56,291 nucleotides of DNA. It comes from Euzebyales bacterium. Its GTDB lineage: Bacteria > Actinomycetota > Nitriliruptoria > Euzebyales > JAHELV01. The stretch covers positions 1-56,291 of the forward strand of contig DATHVN010000179.1 of assembly GCA_035461305.1 (NCBI GenBank), written 5' to 3'. Position numbers and translations under genes: made by a program. Shown here piece by piece: positions 9,322 to 17,559 of the stretch. A model generated the notes under the pieces. The model was not told the DNA's origin. It did not search any database and saw only the letters and a list, made by a program, of their open reading frames with translations. Position 1 is the stretch's first letter. Each line of letters starts with the position of its first letter.

Positions 9322-9380
9322 GACGCCCTCCTGTAGGTTCGACGCCGTGATCCTCGCACTGCCGACGTCGCCCGTCGACC

Positions 9381-10225
9381 TCAGTCGCCGACCGAGGCCT
9401 GCGACAGGAACGCCCGGATCGACGTCGGTGCGTGACCGGCCACCGTTGCGACGTCGTCCGACACGACGTCGAGCTCACCCTCGCGGATGGCGAGGTACGT
9501 CGTGACCCACCCGGTGACCTGGTAGTCGGGTGCGCCGTAGGAGGCGCGCGAGGCGTAGGCCTCCTCGACCGTCTCGTCAACGAACCGGACCGGCGTGCCC
9601 GTCACCTCGGTGAGGATCCGTGCGACGTCGGCCATGGTGACCAGGTCCGGACCGGTGAGGACGAGGGTCGTGCCGTCGTGCGCCGGGTCGAGCAGCACGA
9701 CCTCGGCGACGTCGGCGATGTCGTCCCGGGTGACCGGTGCGAACCGGCCGTCGCCCGCCGGACCGCGGAGCTCACCGCGGCCCGCCATGAGGAGCAGGAA
9801 GTCGGTGTACATGCTGTCGCGCAACATGACCGTCGCCATCCCAGATGCCCGCAGGTGCTTCTCGGTGTGGAAGTGATTCCGGACGAATGTGAAGGCGCGT
9901 CGGGCGCGGCGCCGACGAACGAGGTGTAGACGACCCGCTCCACCCCGACCGCGGCGGCCGCGTCGACCGCCGTCCGGTGCTGGTCGAGCCGGTCGCGCGC
10001 CTCGGCGCCCGACACCAGGAAGACGGTCCGCGCACCGTCGAACGCCCGGCGCATCGCCTCGCCGTCGCGGTACTCGCCGACGGCGACGTCGGCATGGTCC
10101 AGCTCCGGCGCACGCGACGGGTCGCGGACAACGAGCCGCTGCCGGACCCCGCGTGCGGCGAGCCGGCGCGCGACGCGTCCACCGAGCCCTCCGGTAGCAC
10201 CGGTCACGGCGATCTCTGCGGTCAT
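9381..10225 (-). pseudogene. NmrA-like NAD(P)-binding SDR, one-base frameshift
   Basis: The ATG at 10225 begins MTAEIAVTGATGGLGGRVAR, a Rossmann start, and reads to about SFVGAAPDAP. From roughly base 9895 homology continues in another frame (FTFVRNHFHTEKHLRASG) through LRDSMYTDFLLLM to the stop at 9381. The two parts join as PDA-FTFVRNHFHTE, as expected for an NmrA-like or NAD(P)H:quinone-type atypical SDR of about 280 residues. One missing base near the GCGCC at about 9893-9898 explains it. Either a recent mutation or a sequencing error. The gene is divergent from the PatB-like gene. Confidence 0.75.
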
Positions 10226-10310
10226 CCTGGCGGTCCTCCTGCGTTGTGGCCCCGGACGGCACGGCCGGCCGCTGCGCGGGCCACGAGCGATGGCCTCTAG
10301 CATCGCAGGC

Positions 10311-11465
10311 ATGACCGACGATCACGTCCACTTCCCGTCGCTCGACGAGCTGCGCTGCCGGCGGAGCGTGAAGTGGCGGACCTACGCCGACGACGTCCTG
10401 CCGGTGTGGGTGGCCGAGATGGACGTCGCGCCGGCTCCCGTCGTCGCCGAGGCGCTGGCGGCTGCCGTCGACCGGGGTGACACGGGATACGTGCACGCGG
10501 GCGATCTGCCCGAGGTCTATGCGGCGTTCTCGCAGCGACGGTACGGCTGGGCGCCCGTGCCGGACCGCACGTCGCTGATCCCCGACGTGATGAGCGGCAT
10601 CGCCGCCGTGCTGCGGCTCGTCACGTCTCCGGGCGACCCCGTCGTGATCACCCCGCCCGTGTACCCGCCGTTCTGGTCGTTCGTGGCGCACGCCGACTGC
10701 GTCGTCCTCGAGGTCGATCTCCGGGTCGAGGACGAGGGGCATGCGCTGGACCTCGAGGCGCTCGAACGGGCCTTCGCCGGTGGCGCTGCCGCGTTCCTGC
10801 TGTGCAACCCGCACAACCCGACCGGCAGCGCCTGGGACCGCGCGACCCTGGAGGCGGTCGCGGACCTGGCCGGGACCTACGACGTGCTGGTGCTCGCCGA
10901 CGAGGTGCACGCCCCGCTGACCCACCCGGGCGTCGAGCACGTGCCGTTCCTGTCACTGGACCATCCCGCCGCCCAGCGCGCGGTCGCGTTCGTCGCAGCC
11001 TCGAAGGGCTGGAACCTGCCGGGCCTCAAAGCCGGCCTCACGCTCGCCGGACACGACGCGCCGGCGGTCACGACCAGCCTGCCCGAGGCCGTGCAGGTCG
11101 GCACGGGACTGTTCGGTGTGATCGCCGCGCAGGCCGCGTTCGCCCATGGCGAGCCGTGGCTCACGTCGCTGCTCGACGTCCTCGACGCCAACCGCAGGCT
11201 GCTGGGCGACCTGCTGGCCACGCACGTCCCGGCCGTGCGGTACCAGATGCCGGCGGCCACCTACCTGGCGTGGCTCGACTGCCGGGAGGTCGGCCTCGGC
11301 GACGACCCTGCACGGGCCTTCCTGGAGCACGGACGCGTGGCGTGCAGTCCGGGGCACACGTTCGGCACGCCGGGCCGCGGGTTCGTGCGCTTCAACCTCG
11401 GCACCTCGCCCGAGCTGATCACCGAGGCGGTGCGGAGGATCGCCACGGCCGTCGAGGCGGCATGA
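10311..11465 (+). CDS. PatB/MalY-type PLP-dependent cysteine-S-conjugate beta-lyase (aminotransferase class I fold)
   Basis: 384 residues. PLP landmarks in order: PVWVAEMDVAPAP at the start (MalY/PatB hallmark), GYVHAGD, VVITPPVYPPFW, LLCNPHNPTG, LVLADEVHAPL and the Schiff-base lysine in FVAASKGWNLPGLKAG. The C-terminus has VACSPGHTFGTPGRGFVRFN. These enzymes cleave cystathionine or cysteine conjugates to pyruvate, ammonia and a thiol. The ATG at 10311 was chosen over an upstream in-frame ATG at 10290 because MTDDH matches family starts. It is divergent from the frameshifted NmrA gene, with 85 bases between. Confidence 0.88.
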   Translation: MTDDHVHFPSLDELRCRRSVKWRTYADDVLPVWVAEMDVAPAPVVAEALAAAVDRGDTGYVHAGDLPEVYAAFSQRRYGWAPVPDRTSLIPDVMSGIAAVLRLVTSPGDPVVITPPVYPPFWSFVAHADCVVLEVDLRVEDEGHALDLEALERAFAGGAAAFLLCNPHNPTGSAWDRATLEAVADLAGTYDVLVLADEVHAPLTHPGVEHVPFLSLDHPAAQRAVAFVAASKGWNLPGLKAGLTLAGHDAPAVTTSLPEAVQVGTGLFGVIAAQAAFAHGEPWLTSLLDVLDANRRLLGDLLATHVPAVRYQMPAATYLAWLDCREVGLGDDPARAFLEHGRVACSPGHTFGTPGRGFVRFNLGTSPELITEAVRRIATAVEAA

Positions 11466-11551
11466 CCGCCTGCTTTCGGCAGACCGCACAGCGCCCCAGC
11501 GTCAAGCAAAGTTGCCAGTTATGCTATGAAGCTTTTTTCCTAGTTGCTCCG

Positions 11552-11562
11552 GTATCGGATAC
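11552..11562. promoter_or_regulatory. Short palindrome in the relatively AT-rich leader of hsp20
   Basis: The 143-base gap before hsp20 is much richer in A/T than its surroundings (for example TTATGCTATGAAGCTTTTTT at 11519-11538). It holds the perfect palindrome GTATC-G-GATAC 46 bases before the GTG. It probably contains the heat-shock or stress promoter. The palindrome does not match the HspR repeat or the GGTC-N4-GACC element seen elsewhere in this window. Function is inferred from position only. Confidence 0.3.
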
Positions 11563-11608
11563 GGTGACCGGGTCGACAGACATCACAACTGAACAAGGAG
11601 GGATCGTC

Positions 11609-12040
11609 GTGGCGAGGTTCGTGGACCCGTTCGAGGAGATGGACCGCATGTTCGGGCCGTCCGGAGGCCGCTGGCGCAGCGGGGGCCTCATGCCGATGGA
11701 CGCGTTCGAGAGGGAAGGTGTCTACACGCTGCGGTTCGACCTGGCGGGCGCCAAGCCGGACGCGGTCGACGTGACCGTCGAACACGGCGTGCTGACCGTG
11801 ACGGCCGAGCGTCCCATCGAGGAGACCGAAGGCGTCAACTGGCTGGTGCGCGAGCGGCCGACCGGCACGCACAGCCGGCAGGTGCGCCTCGGCGACCGCC
11901 TCGACATCGCCAACATCGATGCCAGCTACGACCAGGGCGTGCTGACCGTCACCATCCCGATCCGGCCGGAGGCCAAGCCGCACAAGGTGGCTGTCGCCAG
12001 CGGCCAGAGCCAGGCGGTGGACGCCGGACCGACGTCCTGA
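11609..12040 (+). CDS. hsp20: Hsp20/alpha-crystallin small heat shock protein
   Basis: 143 residues. The alpha-crystallin domain spans about residues 28-125: MDAFEREGVYTLRFDLAGA, DVTVEHGVLTVTAERP, and the closing ASYDQGVLTVTIPI, the GVLTVTIP signature of Hsp20. It is an ATP-independent holdase in the cytoplasm. The GTG start at 11609 follows a strong AAGGAGG, with the usual VARFVDPFEEMDRMF N-terminus. It heads a group resembling the mycobacterial DosR regulon (hspX, CBS and PNPOx-like proteins, DosR/S), so control by the response regulator at 14571 is plausible. A 12-bp hairpin follows the stop. Confidence 0.93.
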   Translation: MARFVDPFEEMDRMFGPSGGRWRSGGLMPMDAFEREGVYTLRFDLAGAKPDAVDVTVEHGVLTVTAERPIEETEGVNWLVRERPTGTHSRQVRLGDRLDIANIDASYDQGVLTVTIPIRPEAKPHKVAVASGQSQAVDAGPTS

Positions 12041-12048
12041 CACGCCCT

Positions 12049-12082
12049 CCACGGGCGGGGCCGCTGGCGCCCCCGCCCGTGG
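12049..12082. terminator. Strong GC hairpin between hsp20 and the convergent ATP-grasp gene
   Basis: Perfect 12-base arms, CCACGGGCGGGG (12049-12060) and CCCCGCCCGTGG (12071-12082), enclose a 10-base loop. It starts 9 bases after the hsp20 stop and lies before the end of the opposing ATP-grasp frame. There is no T-run, which is common for intrinsic terminators in high-GC actinomycetes. It could end transcription from both sides. Confidence 0.6.
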
Positions 12083-12102
12083 TCGCCCGTCCCGGGCCGC
12101 GG

Positions 12103-13478
12103 CTACGCCCGACGGACGTCCGGTGCGGCCTCGAGCGGGCCGAGACCGAGGTCGAGGTGTTCCTCGGCCCATGCGAGCGCGCTCGCGACCAGCGGCGCGA
12201 CCATCGTCCCGGTCGGCACGACGCCCGGCGCGACCGCCAGCCGTACGAACCCCCGATCGCCGCGGGACCGCAGTGCACGGTGACCTCGGCGTCCGGATCG
12301 TCGGTCGGGCACATGCCCCCATCCACCCCACGCAGACCGATGATGTGGTCACCCACCGGCCGGTCGACCACGACGTGGCAGCGGACCTCCCGCGCCGCGT
12401 CGGCGGCGGTGACGATCATGCGCTCCAGATCGGCGCCGCGCCAGTCGGCGGCGACGTCCTCGACGACCGCGAGGTGCAGGAGGTACAGCGGGACCTCGAC
12501 CGCCGCCGACAGCAACCCGAGCGCGGCACCGAACCGCGGGTTGAGCTCAGTCGGTCGGAATCCGTCGGCGGTCATGATGCCGTCGATGCTGAACGCGCCC
12601 CGGCAGCCGAGCGCCGCGTGGAGATGGTCGCCCACCCGCCGCGCATACGCGCGCATCCGGTCCCTGTCGTCGGTGGGCGGGTCCCACGTGCTGGCCACGC
12701 CCGCGTAGCACAGCTCCGAGTGGCCCGGCCGGCGCAGCACCACCATCTCACACGGCCGCAGCGCACGCGTGCCGTCGGGCAGCACGATCCCGTGGATCGA
12801 GCACGGCACGCCGTCGAGGAACGGCATCACGCGAACCCGATCAGCGCGCCCAGCCATGAACGCGGCAGCCGCGCTCGCCTGCTCGTCCGTGCGCACCCAT
12901 CGCAGTCCTGTCGCACCGCCGTGCCAGCCCTGGCGGTTGTCGGCGACCCACGCGGTGCCGTCCCCTGCGTCCATGGCGGCGGCGGCGGCGCGCAGGGACG
13001 ACGGATCGGCGGGCACCACGACCGCGGGTGCCTGCGGCACACCGGCCGCCAGCCAGACCTCGTCCACGACGGTCTTGTCCTCCAACGCACGCCACGACGC
13101 GGGACGCGCGCCCCACACCGGACGACCCGCCGCAGTGGACCGCTGGCTGAACAGCGGCGCGATCACCGCCGCGCGGCGATCCGGGTCGAAGGCGTCGACC
13201 TGGGCGAGGACGTCGGCCGGCAGGTCACCGATCACGTCGTCGAACGCGTGCAGCGCCGACATGAGGTCGTCGGCGGTGATGCCGAGGACGACCGTCCGGA
13301 CGTCGGCAGGCGCAGGGCCCGTCCCCTGGCTGCCGGCGACCACGAACACGTCGTTCATGTCGTTCACGCCGACGCGCGCGAGGGCGGCCAGGTGCGCCGG
13401 CGCCGCCGCCAGAACGTCCGCCGCCAGGATCCAGCGCCGTCCCTGGTAGATCTGCCGCAGCACGTCGATGTGGTGCAC
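12103..13478 (-). pseudogene. ATP-grasp ligase-like protein, C-terminus shifted by a one-base indel in a C-run
   Basis: GTG at 13478 follows GAGGAGG and begins VHHIDVLRQIYQGRRW. The frame runs as an ATP-grasp fold: ALEDKTVVDEVWLAAGVP, a lid region DNRQGWHGGATGL, FLDGVPCSIHGIVLPDG, and the metal-binding TELNPRFGAAL. After VTVHCGPAAIGG the frame changes, and the expected tail GFVRLAVAPGVVPTGTM continues to a stop at 12103. One extra base in the five-C run at 12250-12254 restores a single protein of about 458 residues, so a homopolymer sequencing error is possible. The substrate is unknown. It is divergent from the PNPOx gene and may share the palindrome at 13621. Confidence 0.65.
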
Positions 13479-13620
13479 GAGCCCCTCCTCGTGGACGTGC
13501 CCGCGAGCGCAGGCGGCCGGCGCGGAGTCACGTCGACGGCCATCGGTCTGCGGCCGGGGTTGTGGGATGACGCTGGCATCGCAGGCTATCGCCCGACGGC
13601 CGAACGTCCGCGCGGGGTGG

Positions 13621-13632
13621 GGTCGTACGACC
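13621..13632. promoter_or_regulatory. Perfect palindrome GGTC-GTAC-GACC upstream of PNPOx gene 1
   Basis: GGTCGTACGACC is a perfect 12-bp palindrome ending 61 bases before the ATG at 13694. The paralogous gene at 17046 has GGTC-CTTG-GACC ending 63 bases before its ATG. Same half-sites, same 4-base spacer and almost the same distance suggest a shared operator, possibly for the DevR-like regulator encoded between them. It also lies in the divergent gap with the ATP-grasp gene. Confidence 0.45.
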
Positions 13633-13693
13633 TGCCCCAGGTGACGGGGCGTCGGCCACCCTTGATGGTGCGAGCACGATGACAGGAGCCGAC

Positions 13694-14104
13694 ATGCCAC
13701 TCGAATCCGGGACGGAGATGAGGGAACTGACGGTCGAGGAGTGCTGGCAGCGGCTCGCGGACCACCCCAGCCGGGTCGGTCGCATCGGCATGGGAGGACC
13801 CAGCCCCGACATCCTGCCTGTCAACTACGCGGTCGACGGGCACAGCATCGTGTTCCGCACCGGGCAGGGCAAGAAGCTGACAGCCGTCGGACGGGGCGAG
13901 CGCGTCGTGTTCGAGGTCGACGACGTCGACCCGGAGTGGCGTCGGGGCTGGAGCGTCGTGCTCCGCGGGTTCGCAGAGCACGTCACCGACCTGCGCCAGC
14001 AGGCACGGCTGCACGACCTGCCGCTGCAGCCCTGGGACCCCTCGCCCAAGGACGACTTCGTCCGCATCACCACCCACATGGTGTCCGGCCGCGAGATCGT
14101 CTGA
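13694..14104 (+). CDS. Pyridoxamine 5'-phosphate oxidase-like flavin-binding protein (copy 1)
   Basis: 136 residues with the split-barrel PNPOx-like fold: MRELTVEECWQRL, HPSRVGRIGM, DILPVNYAVDGHSIVFRT, GKKLTAVGRGERVVFEVD, GWSVVLRGFAEHV, and RITTHMVSGREIV. Proteins of this kind bind FMN, F420 or heme. True PdxH substrate residues are not evident, so a role in vitamin B6 synthesis is unlikely. ATG at 13694 follows CAGGAG. A paralog with the same layout lies at 17046 on the other side of the DevR/S pair. Related small flavin/F420 proteins are common near DosR-type regulators. Confidence 0.8.
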   Translation: MPLESGTEMRELTVEECWQRLADHPSRVGRIGMGGPSPDILPVNYAVDGHSIVFRTGQGKKLTAVGRGERVVFEVDDVDPEWRRGWSVVLRGFAEHVTDLRQQARLHDLPLQPWDPSPKDDFVRITTHMVSGREIV

Positions 14105-14171
14105 GCCCCACCAGTCGTCTCCCAGTCACCGACCGCCGATCGGGCGGACACCCCTCAGGAGGTGGACCAGC

Positions 14172-14585
14172 ATGCAGGTCAAGGACGCGATGACCCGGCA
14201 CGTCACGACGGTCCCACCGACGATGTCGGTGCTGACCGCGCTCCGGCTGATGCACCGCGACGGCATCCGCCACCTGCCGGTCGTCGACGAGGACCAGACG
14301 CTCGTGGGCATCGTCAGCGACCGTGACCTGACGCCGGCGACGCGCACCGCCCCGTCGACGTCCGTGCGCGAGCGCGTCGTGCGCCAGCTCATGACCACAC
14401 CGGTGCGGTGGGCCCGGCCCGAGGACGATCTCGTCGCCGCGACCCGTCAGATGCTCGCATGGCACATCAGCGCCCTGCCGGTCGTCGAGCACAGCCAGGT
14501 GGTGGGGATCCTCACGACCACCGACTGCCTGCACGCGATGCTGCGGATGGCCGACGACCAGGCGTCGGCGTCACGAACCGGATGA
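14172..14585 (+). CDS. CBS-domain pair protein (Hrp1-like)
   Basis: 137 residues made only of two CBS motifs. The first has MQVKDAMTRHVTTVPPTMSV and RHLPVVDEDQTLVGIVSDRD. The second has VRQLMTTPVRWARPED and SALPVVEHSQVVGILTTTD. Such stand-alone CBS pairs bind adenine nucleotides or similar ligands; mycobacterial Hrp1 (Rv2626c) of the DosR regulon has the same architecture. ATG at 14172 follows AGGAGGTGG. The last 15 bases overlap the end of the convergent devR-like gene. The ligand is unknown. Confidence 0.85.
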   Translation: MQVKDAMTRHVTTVPPTMSVLTALRLMHRDGIRHLPVVDEDQTLVGIVSDRDLTPATRTAPSTSVRERVVRQLMTTPVRWARPEDDLVAATRQMLAWHISALPVVEHSQVVGILTTTDCLHAMLRMADDQASASRTG

Positions 14586-15254
14586 CTGTTGCCGGCCACG
14601 GTGCTCGGCCAGGTAGGCGGCCGCCTCAGCCCGCCGCGACATGTGCATCTTGGCGAGGATCGACGAGACGTAGTTCTTGACCGTCTTCTCGGCCAGCCCG
14701 ATCCGCTCACCGATCGCCCGGTTGGTCATGCCGTCGGCGATCATCTCGACGATCCGCAGCTCCGTCGGCGTCAGCCGCGCCAGCCGCGCGTCGCCCCCGG
14801 TGTCGGGGTGGCGCAGGCGGTCCAGCACCTTCGCCGTGACCGCCGGGTCGAGCAGCGACTCGCCGGCGCTGACCCGCCGGATACCGTCGACCAGCTCGGT
14901 GCCCCGGATCTGCTTGAGCACGTAGCCCGCGGCGCCCGCCATGATCGAGTCGAACAACGCCTTGTCGTCGGCGTACGACGTCAGCATGAGCACCGCCATC
15001 CCGGGGTGCTCCTCGCGGATGTCACGGCAGACCTCGACGCCGGAGCGGTCCGGCAGCCGCACATCGAGGACGACGACGTCGGGGTGGTAGGACCGCGCGC
15101 GCAGCACCGCGTCCGCCGCGTTGTCCGCCTCCGCGACGACCTCGAGGTCGTCGTGGGCGCTGATCAGGCCGCGCAGGCCGGCCCGGACGACCTCGTGGTC
15201 GTCCACCAGCATGACGCGGGTGACGTCATCGACGTCGGGGTTGCTGTCGTTCAT
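14571..15254 (-). CDS. devR: NarL/FixJ-family response regulator, DevR/DosR-like
   Basis: 227 residues. Receiver domain: VMLVDDHEVVRAGL, phosphoacceptor Asp64 in VVVLDVRLPDRSG, Thr92 and Lys114 (YVLKQIRG). The C-terminal LuxR-type HTH (about 160-215) has LTPTELRIVEMIADG and the recognition helix LAEKTVKNYVSSILAKM. From memory, LAEKTVKNYVS is identical to the mycobacterial DosR recognition helix. It starts 61 bases from the divergent histidine kinase gene, with GGAGGG upstream of ATG 15254. Probable targets are the flanking stress genes. Confidence 0.88.
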   Translation of the reverse strand: MNDSNPDVDDVTRVMLVDDHEVVRAGLRGLISAHDDLEVVAEADNAADAVLRARSYHPDVVVLDVRLPDRSGVEVCRDIREEHPGMAVLMLTSYADDKALFDSIMAGAAGYVLKQIRGTELVDGIRRVSAGESLLDPAVTAKVLDRLRHPDTGGDARLARLTPTELRIVEMIADGMTNRAIGERIGLAEKTVKNYVSSILAKMHMSRRAEAAAYLAEHRGRQQSSGS

Positions 15255-15315
15255 TGGCGGCAGCCCTCCTACGTCCCGTTAGGCTACCTCCGATGCCGGT
15301 CGCGGTCGGAGGAGC

Positions 15316-16941
15316 ATGGACGACGCAGTGATCTCGCGCATCGGTGACGCCGCCGTCACGGTCGCGAGCGGACTCGAGCTGGCCGACGTGCTGCAGCACG
15401 TGGTCGAGGCCGCCGCCGAGCTGCTGGACGCACGGTACGCCGCGCTCGGCGTGATCGGCGACGACCACATGCTCGCCGAGTTCGTCCACACGGGGTTCGA
15501 CGGCGACATCGAACGGATCGGCCACGTCCCGCGGGGCGATGGCATCCTCGGCCTGCTCATCCGCGAAGCCCGCCCGCTCCGGCTCGACGACCTGACCACC
15601 CACCCGCAGTCGGTCGGGTTCCCCGAGGGCCACCCGGTGATGCGGTCGTTCGTCGGCACGCCGATCCGCGTGCGCGAGCGGGTGTACGGCAACCTCTACA
15701 TAACGGAGAAGCGCGACGGTCGGTCCTTCACCGCCGCCGACGAGCAGCTTGCCCTGCTCGTGGCGGCGGCGGCGGGCGCCGCCATCGACAACGCGATCCG
15801 CTACAACGCGACACGGCAGCGGGAGCGCTCGCTCGACGCGGTGCGCGAGATCTCCGGTGAGATCCTCCGTGGGTCGGACCAGGACCGGGTGCTCGAGCTC
15901 ATCGCCGAACGCGCGCTCGAGCTGACCGGCGCCGCGCTCGTGGTGATCTGCGTGCCGCAGGCGGCCGCGCCCGAGACATCGCTGGACGTACGAGCCGCCG
16001 CGGGGTCGCGGGTGGCCCACGTGCGGGGCGCGGTCGTGTCGAAGGCGTCGTCGCTGACGGGCGAGGTCATGCGCGCGCGGTCCGTGGTCGTCGCCGACGA
16101 GCTGCCGCCCGAGCTCGCCGCGGTGGCCGACGCGGGCTCGGAGCAGGAGCTGTTCGCGATCGGGGCGCCCCTGCTCATCCGCGGCGAACCCTACGGCGCC
16201 CTGACCGTCGCGGTCAGCCGGCTCGGCGCCGAGGAACGCGACCTCATCCAGACGTTCGCCAACCACGCCGGTGTCATCGTCGAGTTCGCACGTGCCCGCG
16301 CCGAGCTCGACCGGCTGCTGCTGGTCGAGGAGCGCGAGCGGATCGGCCGCGACCTGCACGACACGGTCATCCAGCGCCTGTTCGCGATGGGCCTCGAGCT
16401 GCAGTCGCTGGTGTCGCGTCACCCGCGTGACGAGCATCTGTCGGAGGCGCTCGGCGATGCGATCGACGGCCTCGACGACATCATCACGCAGATCCGCGCG
16501 ACGATCTTCGCGTTGCAGCCGCCCTCGCTGACCGACGGCAGCGGCGAGTCCAGCGCGGGCAGGATCCACGCCCTGGTGGCCGACATCGTCGACGAGGCGC
16601 GCCGCCCGCTGGGCTTCGAGCCGGAGCTGCTGCTGCCCAACGACCCCGAGACCCCGGTGCCGGGCGACATCGCCACGCACCTGCTGGTCGTCGTGCGCGA
16701 GGCGCTGAGCAACATCGCGCGGCACGCAGGCGCGACTGCGGCGAGCGTCGAGGTCCACATCGGACAGGAGGTCCTGGTGCGTGTGACCGACAACGGGGTC
16801 GGTCTGCCATCGGATACGCAGGTCAGCGGCAACGGCCTGGCGAACATGCGCCATCGCGCCAGGGCGGTCGGGGGCGAGTTCGTGATCGGCCGCAGGATCG
16901 AGGGCGGCACGGTCCTCGAGTGGCGCACCCGGGTCGTCTAG
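15316..16941 (+). CDS. devS: GAF-GAF sensor histidine kinase, DevS/DosS-like
   Basis: 541 residues, soluble. Two GAF domains (about 18-160 and 185-325), then a HisKA_3 dimerisation helix with phospho-His348 in RIGRDLHDTVIQRLFAMGL, then an HATPase (about 440-540) with EALSNIARHAGA and DNGVGLP. In DosS/DosT the first GAF binds heme through a histidine in a PP.HP.M segment. Here GFPEGHPVMRSF keeps it (His106), so heme-based O2, NO or redox sensing is plausible but inferred. ATG follows GGAGGAGC. It is divergent from its cognate regulator gene. Confidence 0.87.
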   Translation: MDDAVISRIGDAAVTVASGLELADVLQHVVEAAAELLDARYAALGVIGDDHMLAEFVHTGFDGDIERIGHVPRGDGILGLLIREARPLRLDDLTTHPQSVGFPEGHPVMRSFVGTPIRVRERVYGNLYITEKRDGRSFTAADEQLALLVAAAAGAAIDNAIRYNATRQRERSLDAVREISGEILRGSDQDRVLELIAERALELTGAALVVICVPQAAAPETSLDVRAAAGSRVAHVRGAVVSKASSLTGEVMRARSVVVADELPPELAAVADAGSEQELFAIGAPLLIRGEPYGALTVAVSRLGAEERDLIQTFANHAGVIVEFARARAELDRLLLVEERERIGRDLHDTVIQRLFAMGLELQSLVSRHPRDEHLSEALGDAIDGLDDIITQIRATIFALQPPSLTDGSGESSAGRIHALVADIVDEARRPLGFEPELLLPNDPETPVPGDIATHLLVVVREALSNIARHAGATAASVEVHIGQEVLVRVTDNGVGLPSDTQVSGNGLANMRHRARAVGGEFVIGRRIEGGTVLEWRTRVV

Positions 16942-16970
16942 GCGGTCGGGGCGAACGCCGTGCCCGAGGA

Positions 16971-16982
16971 GGTCCTTGGACC
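16971..16982. promoter_or_regulatory. Inverted repeat GGTC-CTTG-GACC upstream of PNPOx gene 2
   Basis: GGTCCTTGGACC has perfect GGTCC/GGACC arms and ends 63 bases before the ATG at 17046. A second, imperfect related repeat follows at about 17011-17027 (GGTGTCC-TTG-GGTCACC). The element matches the site at 13621-13632 in half-site, spacer length and position relative to the gene. Probably a regulator binding site; which regulator is inference. Confidence 0.45.
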
Positions 16983-17045
16983 CGGCGATGACGGCGCGCG
17001 TCAGGTGTCCTTGGGTCACCAACGGTGCCCAACAGGTGGCCCCCA

Positions 17046-17456
17046 ATGGCGACGACGATCCCCGCGATCCGGCGGATGCGCGAGCTGTCCGTCGACGAGT
17101 CCCTCGCGCTGCTGCTGACCAGACCGATGGGCCGCCTCGTCTACGTAGTCGACGGCGATGCGAAGGTCGTCCCGCTCAACTACATGGTGCACCGGCGGTC
17201 GATCACGTTCCGGACCGCCTACGGCGACCTGCTCAGCGAGATCGAGCGGCGTCCGGTGTTGTTCGAGGTCGACTACTCCGACAACGCACGCCGCGCCGGC
17301 TGGAGCGTCATCGTGCGCGGGATCGCCGAGGAGATCTGGCGCGGTGACGAGCTGACGATCATGCGCGAGCTGCCGCTGCAACCGTGGGCGCCGGGGAACC
17401 GCGACCGCTACGTGCGGATCGTCGCGTCGGACATCACGGGTCGGATGATCAGCTGA
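17046..17456 (+). CDS. Pyridoxamine 5'-phosphate oxidase-like flavin-binding protein (copy 2)
   Basis: 136 residues, a paralog of the protein at 13694: MRELSVDESLALLL, MGRLVYVVDGDAKVVPLNYM, HRRSITFRTAYGDLL, RRPVLFEVD, GWSVIVRGIAEEI and YVRIVASDITGRMIS line up one to one. Same split-barrel fold, probably an FMN or F420 binder. I used the ATG at 17046. A GTG at 17025 is possible, but neither has a strong ribosome site. It lies 104 bases behind the kinase gene and is preceded by its own inverted repeats, so it probably has its own promoter. Confidence 0.78.
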   Translation: MATTIPAIRRMRELSVDESLALLLTRPMGRLVYVVDGDAKVVPLNYMVHRRSITFRTAYGDLLSEIERRPVLFEVDYSDNARRAGWSVIVRGIAEEIWRGDELTIMRELPLQPWAPGNRDRYVRIVASDITGRMIS

Positions 17457-17559
17457 CCGGCATGCGGCGCGTTTGCATCGGCCCGATCATGCGCTACACC
17501 GGAGGGTGATGCTACGGCATCGACGGACTGACGACGTCGAAGCACAGGAGGGACCAGAA

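Noticed and set aside
15226-17046. Very long open frame antisense to the DevS kinase gene
   Set aside because: It is Asp/Arg/Val-rich with no domain, arises from G/C third-position bias opposite a well-supported kinase, and has no ribosome site. The same applies to long antisense frames opposite malate synthase and the nuo genes.
13694-17456. True PdxH (vitamin B6) enzymes
   Set aside because: Both proteins share the fold only; they are short, duplicated around a stress two-component system, and do not show the PdxH substrate-binding C-terminus.
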